Shown here in pieces: positions 1 through 11,230 of a DNA stretch of 57,028 nt; the first letter of the stretch is position 1; each line of letters starts with the position of its first letter. Below the pieces are notes generated by a model, which did not search any database, was not told the origin of the DNA, and saw only the letters and a program-made list of their open reading frames with translations. The translations under genes and the position numbers were made by a program. Origin of the DNA: Globomyces pollinis-pini (Eukaryota > Chytridiomycota > Chytridiomycetes > Rhizophydiales > Globomycetaceae); the NCBI GenBank assembly GCA_025399215.1, contig MU621190.1:1-57028 (forward strand), in the 5' to 3' direction.

Positions 1-780
1 CTCTCATACTTCCGCAACCTAATGAGACAGCATCTGACGAGTTACAACTTTATCATTTTGTCTATTTTCATTTGCGATCCAATGTATCCAATTAGACCAA
101 AATTTGTCTTTAAAGGGCTCATTATTGCCAAGGCCTAGAGAGGATTTGGCTTGTACTTTCACCAGGAAGAATTGTTATTAATGAACCAGTTGCTTTAATT
201 GTTTGAGTGATATTATCCATTTTATGTGAGCTATAATCGCCATTACCAAGTGTTCATATGTGTTCGGGTATTGTTGAACATACGGTGCATATATTAGTTT
301 GATCCATATTTCATCATTATGTTTCCATTATGCCATGCTTTGGCCTGGCATACACAATCAATATCATTATTGTATCAACTGGTCGGTTTGCTAAAACTTT
401 TTTCTAAAATCTTACCTTCTTTAGCTTTAAATATTATTGGTTTTAATTTTTTTTCCATCCTTCGAAACCGCCAGAATGACAGTGGAACGATAATCTACTG
501 TTCTCGTTTTTCGTCCGTTCACACTTTTGACACCTTCTCTTATTAGGTCGTTGATCTTTGTATAATGGTGTTTCATCCACATTAATTATGATTGATTATC
601 CAATGCTCAACATATGGCAGCGTACCAAATGGCTGGAACAGTGTCCATATGTTCTAATAAAATCATTCGTTTTTCTGTCTTAGTTTTGAGTAATTCGGTC
701 ATTGTCAATGTAAATTTGTTTTTTGTATTTCGTTTAGCTCAAATTTCAAAAACCAGGCTCTAGTTAAAGACGAATTTTAC
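1..780 (-). mobile_element. Decayed pogo/Tigger-type (DDE_1) transposase remnant
   Basis: Read on the minus strand, this stretch gives collinear pieces of a Tc1/mariner-superfamily DDE_1 transposase in several frames. The first catalytic Asp lies in INVDETPLY near 590-560. STVILAVSKDGKK follows near 500-450, then QAKAWHNGNIMMKYGS near 360-300. The second Asp lies in GDYSSHKMDNITQTIKATGS near 240-175, followed by ITILPGESTSQI. The C-terminal GNNEPFKDKFWSNWIHWIA near 130-75 is typical of the family. Stops and frameshifts separate the pieces, and the third catalytic Asp region is corrupted, so this copy cannot encode an active enzyme. It may continue past the left window edge. No terminal inverted repeats were recognised. 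The family call rests on motif order and is fairly secure; the exact clade is inferred. Confidence 0.7.
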
Positions 781-1958
781 TAAAAAATAAAATAAAAATG
801 TAAAAGTGCCTAAACTGAGACAACCGGAACTGCAGTAGATTGCCACCTTTCTATGTGTGTAATCTCTTTCACTAAAAATCTTTTGTATCCGCCACCACGG
901 TCCGTTCTTTCCTGCTTGTTTTTAATGGCCAAGATAGCGGTTGCAGAGGCATAATAGGCTGCGAAATGAAATTATAATAGTACTTCAATTAGGAAGAACA
1001 TGAAATTCAACATCAAATTCAATGCAGCCTGAATGTAAAAATCTGATACAGTTTTGGGTGTGGGAAGGATTATCTATTATTCCGCCATGTGTGCAAAAAA
1101 GCAAAAAGATTGAAAACATCACAATCGAAAATATAACTGTCCGAAATGTTGATCTCAAATTCAGCTCTATCTGCTACAGTAGCCTACGATATTCTACATT
1201 TGGTAAATGGTGTGGTAGTTTGGAACTATGATGCGAAGCACGTAAGATTGTTCAGTTATTATTCAGCAAGAGCATTTGATTCTAGATCACTTACTAAACG
1301 TGCGGTATTATTTCTTCGAAAACAGATGCGACTAGTACTATTTCGGTTAATTCTTAATAAAGTCATCAAACACTTACTTACTTTTGGTGATTTTATAGTC
1401 AATTGGTTGTTTGTAACAGTAAAAAATGATTGTTTTGTACTAGACACTGATTTATCTAATTTCTTGTTTCAAACATAGACGTTTCAAAAGAGAGCGCTAT
1501 TTGCAAGACTTATCAACTCATAATCGCAGAAGATCAACCTCAACAACGTGCATTAGCTAAGTATTACATGACAAGTGTTCCGGAAAATTTACACCAGTTT
1601 ATGGATTACCTTGCAAGCATAGAATTCATTAATGTCTCTTCGTTGATATGCCAGAAACATTTGGAGTCGATTCAAGAATTGACCCACAGCAAAGGACTAG
1701 GAATCGTTGGCATTATGAATATGCCACTGGTCGTAAAAGTGGAGTTTGAAAACAACGTGGACAGACATCATGCGAACCCAAATTATTCAATTAATACGCT
1801 GTACTTTGGTATCACACACTTTGTTTTATAGAAAAACTCGGTTCTGAAGATTATTTTCGAAAGAAACCAAATAAAACTGAAATCAATTTGATTTCATTGA
1901 GTTTATAGGTTAATCACGTGATCTTTAATCCTTCACGTCATCAGAAATATTATCTTTA
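781..1958 (+). other. Gene-poor stretch with unresolved coding fragments
   Basis: No complete gene is recognised. There is an open frame at 1146-1478 and a second at about 1479-1831. The second reads in frame from a DVSKESAICKTYQ-like start through an ATG at 1568 to GITHFVL, and looks protein-like in composition. I do not recognise either. They could be exons of one unknown gene, remains of a mobile element, or noise. A+T content and homopolymer runs are high, as in intergenic DNA elsewhere in the window. Confidence 0.3.
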
Positions 1959-2302
1959 ATGAGTAAATGCAAGAACGTAACTAATCACAAAAGAAAAGTA
2001 TCTGAAATATGTGATACATGTTTGGGTTGTATGTCGAATTGTATTGAAGGTCATCCTCAACAATTAAAAGAAATAACAAAAAGGAATCGAATTATACAAT
2101 TCAATTATGATTTGAATATTTTTACAACCCTACTATTGATGAACTAAACAACGACCATTCTTTCAATCCTGATGAAATAAATCAAAACGGTTTGTTTGAC
2201 TTCACATACTTTATAGATACAACAGAACAACCAGACTCTTCAATATGGGATGAAGACAACCAAATGAATTATGATTCAATTACAAAATTAGAGCAATTAT
2301 AA
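1959..2302 (+). pseudogene. Possible small Cys-rich gene interrupted by a frameshift
   Basis: An ATG at 1959 opens a frame with a cysteine cluster (ICDTCLGCMSNC) and basic flanks, ending at 2147. A second frame overlaps it from about 2110 and reads an acidic, Asn-rich segment (NPTIDELNNDHSFNPDE) to a TAA at 2300-2302. The two look like halves of one protein separated by a one-base shift, because no GT...AG intron would join them. No family is recognised. It could be a broken gene, a sequencing indel or a chance pair of open frames. Confidence 0.3.
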
Positions 2303-3363
2303 ATTTGTTTGTTGTTTGTGTGAAAACGTTTTTTCCAATATTTCCATTGAGTAGAAATCAATTCAAATTCAAATTTCATAATATATAATCAAACCATTAG
2401 CGCTATATATACAGACTATTTACTTTATTGAGTTCAATGTTTTCTATTCTTAATTTTTCGCTGCGAGGGCTCTTAAACAAGCAAAGAAGCGTGGGACAGT
2501 TACAAAATGGAAATACCAAAAGATCTAAATTTAAGATCCAAATCAAAGACCAATTATAAAATACATTACTACGAATGTCACGATCAATATGGATATAAAT
2601 TCACCGTTAAAACTTAAAGGAAACACTAGAAAAGTTAAGCGGGCTAGAAGTAGAGTACCCAATCTCTTAGATATAATTAAATGTCAATAAAAAACTTACA
2701 AATGATCCATAAGAAGTTTTAAAAGGTCTTGGGTATGTCTGGTTATGAGTGTGAAACCACTGTGTAACCCTTTTTGGATGGTACTATGGGTGTAAGTTCA
2801 GAACGTTGGATGTAACTTGGGTTGAGTTTCACCATACAGATATTGCACAAAGCAAACTATTTAAATTATGCTCAACCACTCACTAAAAAAAGTTGTGCTT
2901 AAATCCGGCCACCAAAAAATATTTCTAAGAACTGGACAAATTAAGAGCAAGTTTTTCTAATCCACAAGAAATCTAGACGGTTTATATATCTAAATATATT
3001 ATACACAGATATTTCAACAGTCCGGAATTTGAAGTTTATACAATGTGAACCTCTGTATCAACATATCAGCGTTTTACTCTAACAGTGGCGTGATTCTTGT
3101 AAGTTGAGTTGCAAGAAGAGCGAAGCGCGTTGGTCAGATTAATAAGATTAATAGTGATATTCTACATGGCAGATGTGATAATAGAGATCATTCACACTTT
3201 GTTCATATTGGGAAAATTCACATGAGGCGACAAACAGGCGATATAATTATTCTGCTCTGGAAATTCAGAGCAGAGGGTCTCATATATATGTAAACAAATT
3301 CTGAGCTTGAACTTTGTAGCTGATTTAGTTACTTTCAAGATAAAACATTTTTTGACCCATTTC
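2303..3363. other. Intergenic stretch of about 1 kb, no gene resolved
   Basis: Short open frames occur, for example a 36-codon frame from an ATG near 2510, and a fragment near 2820-2900 reading EFHHTDIAQSKLFKLCSTTH. Neither extends into a convincing gene under the intron rules used by the neighbours. These may be remnants of a degraded gene. The last 100 bp would hold the promoter of the gene starting at 3364. Confidence 0.3.
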
Positions 3364-4661
3364 ATGGCAGAGACAGATAGAAAATTAGAACAACTACACT
3401 TTGCGAAGGTATTGAAAACCTTTGCTGCATATGAAGAACATTCGAATGCTATTATTGATAGAAAGCTTGAATCTGTGAAGTTTGTTCCGTCTGATATGAG
3501 CAAAGTTATCCAAAAACGACTGGAGAGTCATCGTATATATATCCAGAGAAATGCACAATTTATCAAAAAGCTCATTGAGGACAATCCAGTTTTCATTGAA
3601 TCAGTCGACGACGATTCCATTAATTCAATTCCAGATATGGATCATGATAAGGTTCGTTCAACACTGAGGCAGTTCGTCAGAGATTGGTCTTTAGAGGTAT
3701 TTTGCATGCTAAGTGGTTAACAAATGAAAGGGAAAAGTGGAAAGGGAAAATACATATGGTCCTATTCTTAGAACTCTAGAGGCGGAATTCGCAGATGTAC
3801 ACGTACAAGACAGGTTGAATATTTTGGGCATTAATATCATACCAGAGGAACTATTCAAGTCTTATGCCCAGGAGCTGGATTAGGGCGATTGGTGTATGAA
3901 ATCGTTAAAAGGGGTAGATAATTCCGTCCGTCTTAACATCACAGGATATAGCTGTCAAGGGAATGAGTTTTCATTCTTCATGGTAAGCTAATGTGTTTTA
4001 TATCTATTTTAGTTACTTTCTTCTAACTTCATTTTGAATCAAGTATCACATGCAGAAAGTTTAGCAATATATCCTTGGGTATAAAATTATCATTTTAAAT
4101 ACAAGATTCACCAATTTAGTAACATGCCATCTCAAACAATACAGTGCCGAGAAGTTTTGATTCCAGACGTAGCAGTTGTTGATACAATACCACCTACTGC
4201 TGATTTTTCAATGGTTGGTGGAGATTTCATAGAAGTTTACAGCACAGAATCGCAAAAAGGTTAGTGATCTTACTGCTTAACAGACAGGGAAATGGGATGT
4301 TGTGGTCACTTGTTTCTTTATGGATACTGCAAAACGAATTACTGATTATCTACAGGTCATTAGTCATTGCTTAAAATCTGGAGGTATTTGGATTAACTTT
4401 GGTAATTTAATCAGTTTGCTAAAATGGAGGGCCACTACTCTATCACTTCGAAGGAATGAAAGAACATCATTCAGTCGAATTCACGTTGGAAGAATTCAAA
4501 TTACTAATCTCACAATATGGCTTTAGAGTAGAGGTGACTTTCACACTTTTAACTAACTTTAGATTGAAGAAACCATTGACTCAGTTTACGCAGGGTGTCC
4601 AGAATCAATGATGCACTACTTATATCATAACTACACATTCAAAGCACGAAAAATCGAATAA
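3364..4661 (+). CDS. CARNMT1: Carnosine N-methyltransferase family protein (N2227-like), multi-exon
   Basis: This is a SAM-dependent methyltransferase of the N2227/CARNMT1 family, which methylates carnosine or histidine residues in animals and yeast. Joined exons give the family landmarks in order: [14 protein letters not shown], the SAM-binding motif [63 protein letters not shown] and the C-terminal [16 protein letters not shown]. About eight exons are separated by introns of roughly 23-36 nt (for example 3697-3730). One intron, about 3824-3855, appears to use a GC donor. ATG 3364 (MAETDRK) is chosen because it is the first ATG in frame and gives a normal family N-terminus. The TAA at 4659-4661 lies 15 bp from the end of the convergent carrier gene. 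The substrate in this organism is inferred. Confidence 0.88.
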
Positions 4662-4676
4662 AATACATCTATTGCA

Positions 4677-5679
4677 TTACCAATTTTGAAACTTATAACT
4701 TGCAAGCTCATATACTGCAAACGTAATGCATGTCCCTGGTAATACTCTGACTATGTTGACACCCATTCCTTTGTAAAATCCTGTTACTCTTTCATTTGTA
4801 TATATCGTTCGAATAGTCTTCAATACTGTGGAATATTCTTCTTGAACGTATCTACCTTCAACCTGCATCCTAGATTTGACAACTTGATATGGATACGTGC
4901 AAATCGTTGCACAAACTTTGGATACTGATGCCATCGCCACTGAACCAAGCGTTCCCTATGGTTTAATGCGACATTAGCATACCGAAAACATTTCCCTTTC
5001 TGAGTTGAATCTTTTAAGTTCTTCGTAAACCATAAATTGAACCGCCCCATGCGAAACACCAAATATGGCTGGTACTAATCCCCTGTAAAGACCTGATAGT
5101 CCTTCATGTCTATAAATCTTCCTTAGCCCATCTGAGTAAATTACATTCTAGATTACCGTACAATCCCGAGTATGCACCAGCATCTATTCTATTTTGAGTA
5201 AGCATTCGAGTTTTAACAACCCAAATAGGATTGGTAACTAATGTGGTCAGAAAGCCTAATAATTTAGAGAATTTATGAGTACCGGCAGTGGCAGAGGCAG
5301 ATAGGTGTCCAATGGGACTTAATTTATCATTATCGCCATTACTCATTGAAGTTTTCATTTTGGAATACCTGGATTGAGTTAAAACGATTTATGCATTCAA
5401 ATACCAAAAGAAGAACAACCCCCAAGATAGAGAAGCGCCAGCTAAATTCGCTGAGATTCCTCGATAGAAAGAAAGAACTCCATCCTTTTTAGCTGCGTTA
5501 ATAACAATTTTGGAGATGCTTATTCGACTTGTCTCGTTCACTTGAAGTCTGGTTTTAATCAAATCCAGTGGATGTAAAACACCAGTAGAGACTGTTCCAG
5601 CAAGAAAACTTTAAAATCAATCAAAATCGGAAAGTTACCCCGCTAATGCTTGGTCAGTAGCCTGAGATCCTGTTAGCAT
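4677..5679 (-). CDS. FLX1: Mitochondrial carrier, folate/FAD transporter type (SLC25A32/Flx1-like)
   Basis: This is a member of the mitochondrial solute carrier family in the inner membrane. Three tandem carrier repeats are visible, each with a PxxxxK/R signature: [22 protein letters not shown] and [11 protein letters not shown]. The string [17 protein letters not shown] and the PYQVVKSR / [17 protein letters not shown] ending are characteristic of SLC25A32 and Flx1, which carry folate or FAD. At least three short introns interrupt it, one being 27 nt (GTATGC...CATAG) upstream of [10 protein letters not shown]. The ATG at 5679 gives a compact N-terminus ([14 protein letters not shown]) directly before the first repeat. 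Only about 31 bp separate it from the divergent gene starting at 5711. The choice between FAD and folate cannot be made from sequence. Confidence 0.85.
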
Positions 5680-5710
5680 TCCAAAACTTTTACACAAACT
5701 TTTTTTCCAA

Positions 5711-6604
5711 AATGCACCGACGACAGAAAATACAATTGGATCCTAAAGAGATACGCAACATTCAAGATGAGTTCAATAAGAAAGTTGAAGTTCTGCTTAG
5801 ATTGGCAAAATATTTTGGAAACGGTAGTCAAACGTCAATTCTCATGGTTTAGCTAAACTAGCTGCGAAACTAAACATAGCTGAACTAGACCAAGCTGGTA
5901 TGTAACTTTAAGCAGCTCACGTTAGGCATATTGCTTCAGTGTATAATAGTATCTTTGGATTAATGAACAGATGTAGAAAAGAACGTAGATTATGGATTAC
6001 AGCAAAAGGAAGTAAGAATACAATTCAGTAAAGTTGCTTCAAATATCTTGGAAGTAAAGTCACAAATTAATCTGTTGGATATTGAGGCTTCTGATGCTCT
6101 GAGCATGGTAATTAGATAATGCTGACCATAGAGAGTAGATAAATCTTACATACCGCCAGGTAGTGTTATATTTTACTAAGTCTAGGCATCATTTAACACT
6201 TTAACTTAATTTAGGCCGGACCTCATTAAAACTCTTTGAACAACCATCTGGATTAGAGTGGACACTTGTGGTGATATTCTGGTCTTCCATACTTGTACTA
6301 GTATTCGCTCCTTTGCCGTTCGGTTTAAGAGCTTTATTGAACGAATATATGACTCAAGGAGACCTTTTTAACGTCTTATTCGCTCTCGTTACAATTAATG
6401 TGGGTTTAACTTTTGCCACTTTTGGAGTAGGAATATATGCAGAATTCCCGTTTGATATTCTTATGGGTTGGTGCGGATTAACATTGATTTTTGGTTTGAT
6501 GTGTGTAGCTCCAATGGTAGTTCAAGAGTTATTAATTTTATAGGTAAAAATTGCCTACAAAAGAAAAGAAGGGCTTCAAAAGTTGGATGAAATTAGTTAT
6601 AGAT
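5711..6604 (+). CDS. Membrane protein of unknown function with N-terminal helical region
   Basis: Not recognised. About seven exons can be joined using 22-55 nt introns. The first half is hydrophilic and probably helical or coiled-coil (MHRRQKIQLDPKEIRN, then VEKNVDYGLQQKEVRIQFSK). The second half has three hydrophobic segments: LVVIFWSSILVLVFAPLPFG, LFNVLFALVTINVGLTFATF and LMGWCGLTLIFGLMCVAPM. A short basic tail follows (KIAYKRKEGLQKLDEISYR). The last intron is best placed at 27 nt (gtagtt...tatag), because otherwise an in-frame TAG would cut off the basic tail. The stop lies 6 bp from the end of the convergent HEM4 gene. A tail-anchored or organelle membrane role is plausible but not shown. 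Confidence 0.65.
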
Positions 6605-6610
6605 AAATAT

Positions 6611-7327
6611 TTATATACTAAAGTAACCACATTTTTGAATTGCTTGTAATACACCCATCGGAGATGGGGAAGTTGCAACCACATGCTCTACTCCTTTTTC
6701 CGTTAGTGCGTTCGATGTAGTTGGTCCAATTGCAATCCAACGACCGTGACCGTTCCATTCCAGTGAGATAAGACCGCTAGGGGAAAATAACACCACGATC
6801 TTACTTTGGATATCTAATATTTGAGAAACATTCCTTGTCGTGTAAACTTGTTGCTCAATAATTGATATTCCAGCGGTGTATAGTTTATTCGGGATGACCC
6901 TTCCCGTTTTATCTCCAGCCAAAAAGACCAATGGAAGAGATTCGCCTTGGTGATGCTCAATTATAAACTCTGCCAATGCAGCAGCATTTCCGGAAAATCC
7001 CCCTTCGGTCTTAAAGCCTAGATCATTCATAGCCTTTGATGTTGAAGGTCCTACACAGTAAACACATTTTGCACTCCATTTTGATCGAATGAAAATACCA
7101 TTGCCCAAGTCTTCTAATACCTTTTTAATTGCATCTGCTACTTTTTGACTTGTAGCTATAAAACCTGAATAACCATCTGGATTTTGTAATATCTTAAATA
7201 GTTCCTCCTTGTGGTTGAATTCAGTCACCAATAGTTGAACAAATTCTGTATGATATCCATGATCTTTGAGTAAACTTTCGTATTCATCATCATCTTTCCG
7301 TTCTCTAAGAAGCACTATTGGACTCAT
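6611..7327 (-). CDS. HEM4: Uroporphyrinogen-III synthase
   Basis: This enzyme cyclises hydroxymethylbilane to uroporphyrinogen III, the fourth step of haem biosynthesis, in the cytosol. It is a single uninterrupted frame of 238 residues, the normal length for the family. Two Rossmann-like lobes are visible. Typical signatures are SPIVLLRERKDDD at the N-terminus, GFIATSQKVADAIKK, YCVGPSTSKAMNDLGF, LVFLAGDKTGRVIPN, VVLFSPSGL and WIAIGPTTSNALTEKGV. The ATG at 7327 places the beta-strand IVLLR at residues 4-8, as expected. It is one of the few intron-free genes here. Its presence implies that haem synthesis is retained, which argues against a highly reduced parasite. Confidence 0.92.
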   Translation of the reverse strand: MSPIVLLRERKDDDEYESLLKDHGYHTEFVQLLVTEFNHKEELFKILQNPDGYSGFIATSQKVADAIKKVLEDLGNGIFIRSKWSAKCVYCVGPSTSKAMNDLGFKTEGGFSGNAAALAEFIIEHHQGESLPLVFLAGDKTGRVIPNKLYTAGISIIEQQVYTTRNVSQILDIQSKIVVLFSPSGLISLEWNGHGRWIAIGPTTSNALTEKGVEHVVATSPSPMGVLQAIQKCGYFSI

Positions 7328-7416
7328 TTCATGTGTTTTGGTAGAAATTTTCTTTGTGGAACTGGAACAAATTTGAACAGGAATTCTTTTAACTTCTTAA
7401 AATTTTAATTTATTAA

Positions 7417-8554
7417 TTAAACGACTTTTCCTTTGGTTTTAAGATTGGCGGAGTGTTGTTGAGCTTCATGGGCGAAATTAGATTGGGCGAAACCTGCCAA
7501 ACCAGCACCAATCAAATCACCAACCCAATAGATCCAGTGATTCTTCCATCCCTTGCCAGAGAGTAAAGTAGGACCAAATGCACGAGCAGGGTTAAAAGCT
7601 CCACCAGATACGGTTCCCCCAATGAGTCCCAAGAAACCAAGCGTAAATCCAATTGCCAACGGTGCGAAACCAGCCTTTGTATTACCAGAAGTTGTCTAAA
7701 AATTAAAACTCATTGATCGTTACATAAATTGTCAAATTATTACCACTGTGGTCATCCTTTACTCCATCAGCCTGAACTTTCACACCTTTAGTATCAACTT
7801 TAAATCAATAAACGTATGTGAATATCTTACCGGTATCAAAAGCGGTTGCAAAGATTACGTAAACTAAGATAAAGGTCAAGATAAGTTCCATGAAAAATGC
7901 ATTAGCCAGATGAGTTTGCGCATCTACATCTACCACAACATATTCTGGGATAGAAAATGGACCATTTCCACCAACTCCAGGAAATACAGCCATAAGTGCT
8001 AATGTTGCAAAAATTGAAGCAAGCAATTGTACACCAATATAACCAAACCCTAAATTTTGTTACAAGTGAGTGATTTACCCTTTTTAACAGATACCTTTCC
8101 GGTAATCATAGTTGCAAATGTAACTGCAGGGTTGAAATGGGCACCAGAAACATCAGCAAAGGAATAGATCAATGCAACGGAGGCAAACGCGGTAGAAATA
8201 CAGCCAAGTACAAGATTCTCTGGGTTTTCTTGACGTCCGTTATTCACGGCTGTTGCCATGACTATAAAAAGGAAGAGAAATGACACTAAGCCTTCACCAA
8301 ACATAGCTCGAATTAACTAACTTCAATCCAAAGCGTTATCTTACCACTCGTTTCTTCTCGGTCATTTGAAAGTCAAACTCGGCTATTTCCTTTTTGATTC
8401 CATGATACCAATCAACAGGGTTCCAACTCCATAATTCATCTGGAGGAACTTCACTAAATTCTGCATCTGGCGATGAAGCAGCCCCATTTTCAAGACGGGT
8501 TGGACTAATTTCATTGGTGTCTTTAATTTCAGTAAAGCCAGTTGAAGCTGTCAT
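7417..8554 (-). CDS. Aquaporin (MIP family)
   Basis: This is a six-helix water or small-solute channel. Both half-helix pore motifs are present: HFNPAVT in the first repeat and GGAFNPARAFGP in the second, with the selectivity-filter Arg after the second NPA. Helices include LIRAMFGEGLVSFLFLF, LLASIFATLALMAVF, NAFFMELILTFILVYVI and LAIGFTLGFLGLIG. The ATG at 8554 starts an acidic N-terminal extension of about 70 residues (MTASTGFTEIKDTNEIS...). An upstream in-frame ATG at 8647 would add 31 residues, but the sequence between is unlikely to be coding. Four short introns were inferred. NPAR followed by A, rather than the NPARD of aquaglyceroporins, suggests a water-selective type, although fungal channels vary. 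Confidence 0.9.
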
Positions 8555-8715
8555 TATTAAATTTAACAAGAAAATCGCGATTGTTTGACGTTTAAATATA
8601 CCCCCGTGATAGGAGTCGCGTAAACAAACACTGAAAATCGCTTCCATGTTTCAGAATACTCTCAAATGACAAATAATTGAATGAGCAAAGAACTAGATTA
8701 TCAACCATTTATTTG

Positions 8716-10129
8716 TTATCCTTGTTTTCCTAAGTCTGCTTTTGCTCGCATACGTTTCTCTGCAGTATACAATACTCCATCAATCATACCCGCAACAGTA
8801 AACACCCCTCCAATAATCGCACATAAATCTGTTATAAAATGAGTGAATGGCTTTCTATATTCTTTGTATTTAACCAACATTGGAGATATATCATAGTTAA
8901 AAAAAACACCTGATGGTTAACAGACAATAATAAACCTGGCATAGAGGAAGGAATATTTCCGTATAGAGGAGTAACATCCCGTTTATGCTCAGTTGATGCA
9001 AATTGATTTGTCAATAAAGAAGTTCCATTTCGGAATTCAAATTCGGTTGAGACCACTTTAATGTAGTATTGAAATGTTTCGTATGCTATAATGTAAAATA
9101 AACAATGTCTACTTCATACCTCCAGTGGCTTTTTTAGCTATTCCATCTAATGGGTTGGTAATTCCCCAAGCAGTTCCGAAAGAAAGATGATGAACTGTAT
9201 GTGTAAAGTCCCAGTCATGTTTGTGATTTCGATAGTCATTCAAGTCGTGTGCATGCATCCCTTGGATTTCAAATGATGGTCCTGGGGCAAAATGGAAATT
9301 GCCTTGAACTTTACTCACTCTAACAAATCCTGATAAATTACAACCTTCATGTGCTTGTTCCTTCACCATTTTTGCATACCCTTCGTGCACACACTATGTG
9401 TTAAAATCCGAACTAACGTGGTACCTGTTCAAATTTGTCTGGATCGTCAAATGCCCATCCAGTTGACTGATATGCGTTTCGAACATCCTCACAGGTATTA
9501 CAACATCCACTTGGAGGTTTAAGTGCACCGTAACAATCTCCACAATAACTAGAGATTAGCACTCTAAAAGTTATTACCCCTATAATTAATTCAAACCACC
9601 TAATACTTCTGCTCTTGTTCTATTTCTAGCTTCGTCAATTTCCTTGTTTGGATCTCCTAGACCTATACATATATTAGCTACTTGGTATGCTCACTCTTTT
9701 GCGTTTTTTCAATCACTTTGCCATCTGGGCTTAAACGAGACTTATGCATCAAATGGTCAGCACTATTTTGATGTTCTCCCGCAACGTCCATTACATCAAT
9801 GCTCAGTACTATCGCTTAATTAGAATCATTGGATTACGAAAGCATGGAATTTTTGGAAAGGTCATGTTCATGTTGATTTGCATTAACTCCTTCCTCGAAC
9901 CATCGACAGTAAGAGATGGTATCATTTCTATGCGATACCAGTCGGAAAATTCTGACAGAACCAATATGCAGATGATGAATGCAGACACTAGGGTGACTGA
10001 TGCCCCAGTAACAGTTTTAATTCGAAAATCTTCCAAAGGTTTAGCATAAGCATCATAAGATTTCAATTGTGAAAGAATTCCATTCCCACCTATAGCTCCA
10101 ATGTGAGATGTTCGTCGTCGTAAATCCAT
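8716..10129 (-). CDS. ERV46: ER-Golgi vesicle protein Erv46 / ERGIC3
   Basis: This is a subunit of the Erv41-Erv46 cargo receptor that cycles between ER and Golgi in COPII/COPI vesicles. The N-terminus has LKSYDAYAKPLEDFRIKTV followed by a membrane segment (ASVTLVSAFIICILVLSEF). The luminal domain contains the conserved cysteines CNTCEDVRNAY, a GCNLSGFVRVSKVQGNFHFAP block, and LSFGTAWGITNPLDG. The C-terminus has the second membrane segment (FITDLCAIIGGVFTVAGMID) and ends in a short basic cytosolic tail. Several short introns split the frame. The luminal Cys pattern identifies it as the Erv46 rather than the Erv41 partner. Confidence 0.9.
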
Positions 10130-10374
10130 TTCTATGGAAAAAAAGTGAAAGATGATAAATCAAATAATTACGCGAAACGAGGATGAAAGAGAGAATAAAT
10201 TGGCTTCAAGAGTCTCAGAGGGGGTGAGTTCAATTTGTTGAATGGTAATTGTTTGGCGTTCATAAGTTTTGTTTGACCTAAGAAACATACCATATTATTA
10301 ATTTAATATGTTTGATACAAAAAATGCCATTTTATTAGTTCAATAACACCGTGTGAAATCAAACACGATATAAA

Positions 10375-11067
10375 TTAAGGTAAGGTTTTGTAAAGGCCAT
10401 CATTCAAGAAATGAATGTTCTCTACACCTATGCCTTTGTTAATAGACGCACTATCATTAAAATATTAAAAAATACATATCCAAGGTCGACATTTTTGTCA
10501 ACCCAATAGCAACGGCATGTTCTTTTCCTTCTGCCATGATAGCTACTACGCGATCTGCTTCTAAGGCTACATCAGGTAATCTACCACCTATAAGGTAGAT
10601 GAGACATACTCAGTTATTTAAATACCTTTGGATGTCATTCCAGGACACATAATATCAGCACCTTTCAGCACAAACTTGATTGCACCTGTGTCCACTTGAA
10701 TCTTTGGTAAAATATCTGGATATTTATGAAGTAGCTTCAAGTTGGGATAGAAAGGACCATCAAAATGTTGAAAAAACAGAGGTTGACCACTAACTGAAAG
10801 CAAGGACACTCTATCTAAACTACCAAATGGTCAAAAAAATTTAATTTACCATTTAACTAAGTAGCAAGGTGATTTTTTTGGAATTAATTCTTCAATGAAT
10901 GGTTCTAATAAGGGATATTGTTCTACAATTTTTGCTATATATTATGAATATTAAGGGGTTTAATACCTTTAATATTTCTTTGAACTGAAGTTTTTAGTTG
11001 AGTTTGATTTCCTATATCATCATTTGTGAATCTAAAATCAATGAAATTAATGATACTTTTTGAACAT
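10375..11067 (-). CDS. TMA20: Translation re-initiation factor Tma20 / MCTS1 (PUA domain)
   Basis: With DENR/Tma22, this protein releases deacylated tRNA from post-termination 40S subunits and supports re-initiation. After splicing it reads [19 protein letters not shown], then [16 protein letters not shown], then a PUA domain with [59 protein letters not shown] and [15 protein letters not shown]. The predicted length of about 180 residues matches the family. Introns are about 25-30 nt; the first falls after only four codons (MFKK). ATG 11067 is confirmed by the conserved MFKKF start. Confidence 0.92.
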
Positions 11068-11230
11068 TGATGAAAAAGAAGAAAAGTATTTCTTCAGTTA
11101 ATCATTTGTGTTTCTACCCAGTTTAGTTAATTGTGTTTCTACCCAGTTTAGTTATTACCTCAATTTACTTGATTTTATAAAAGAAAGATTCCATTTGAAT
11201 GGTAGTTTATTTTTTTTTTTGTTTTTAAAT

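Noticed and set aside
8555..8647. Longer N-terminus for the aquaporin starting at 8647
   Set aside because: The added 31 residues (MEAIFSVCLRDSYHG...) look like translated 5' leader. ATG 8554 gives the usual soluble acidic N-terminus.
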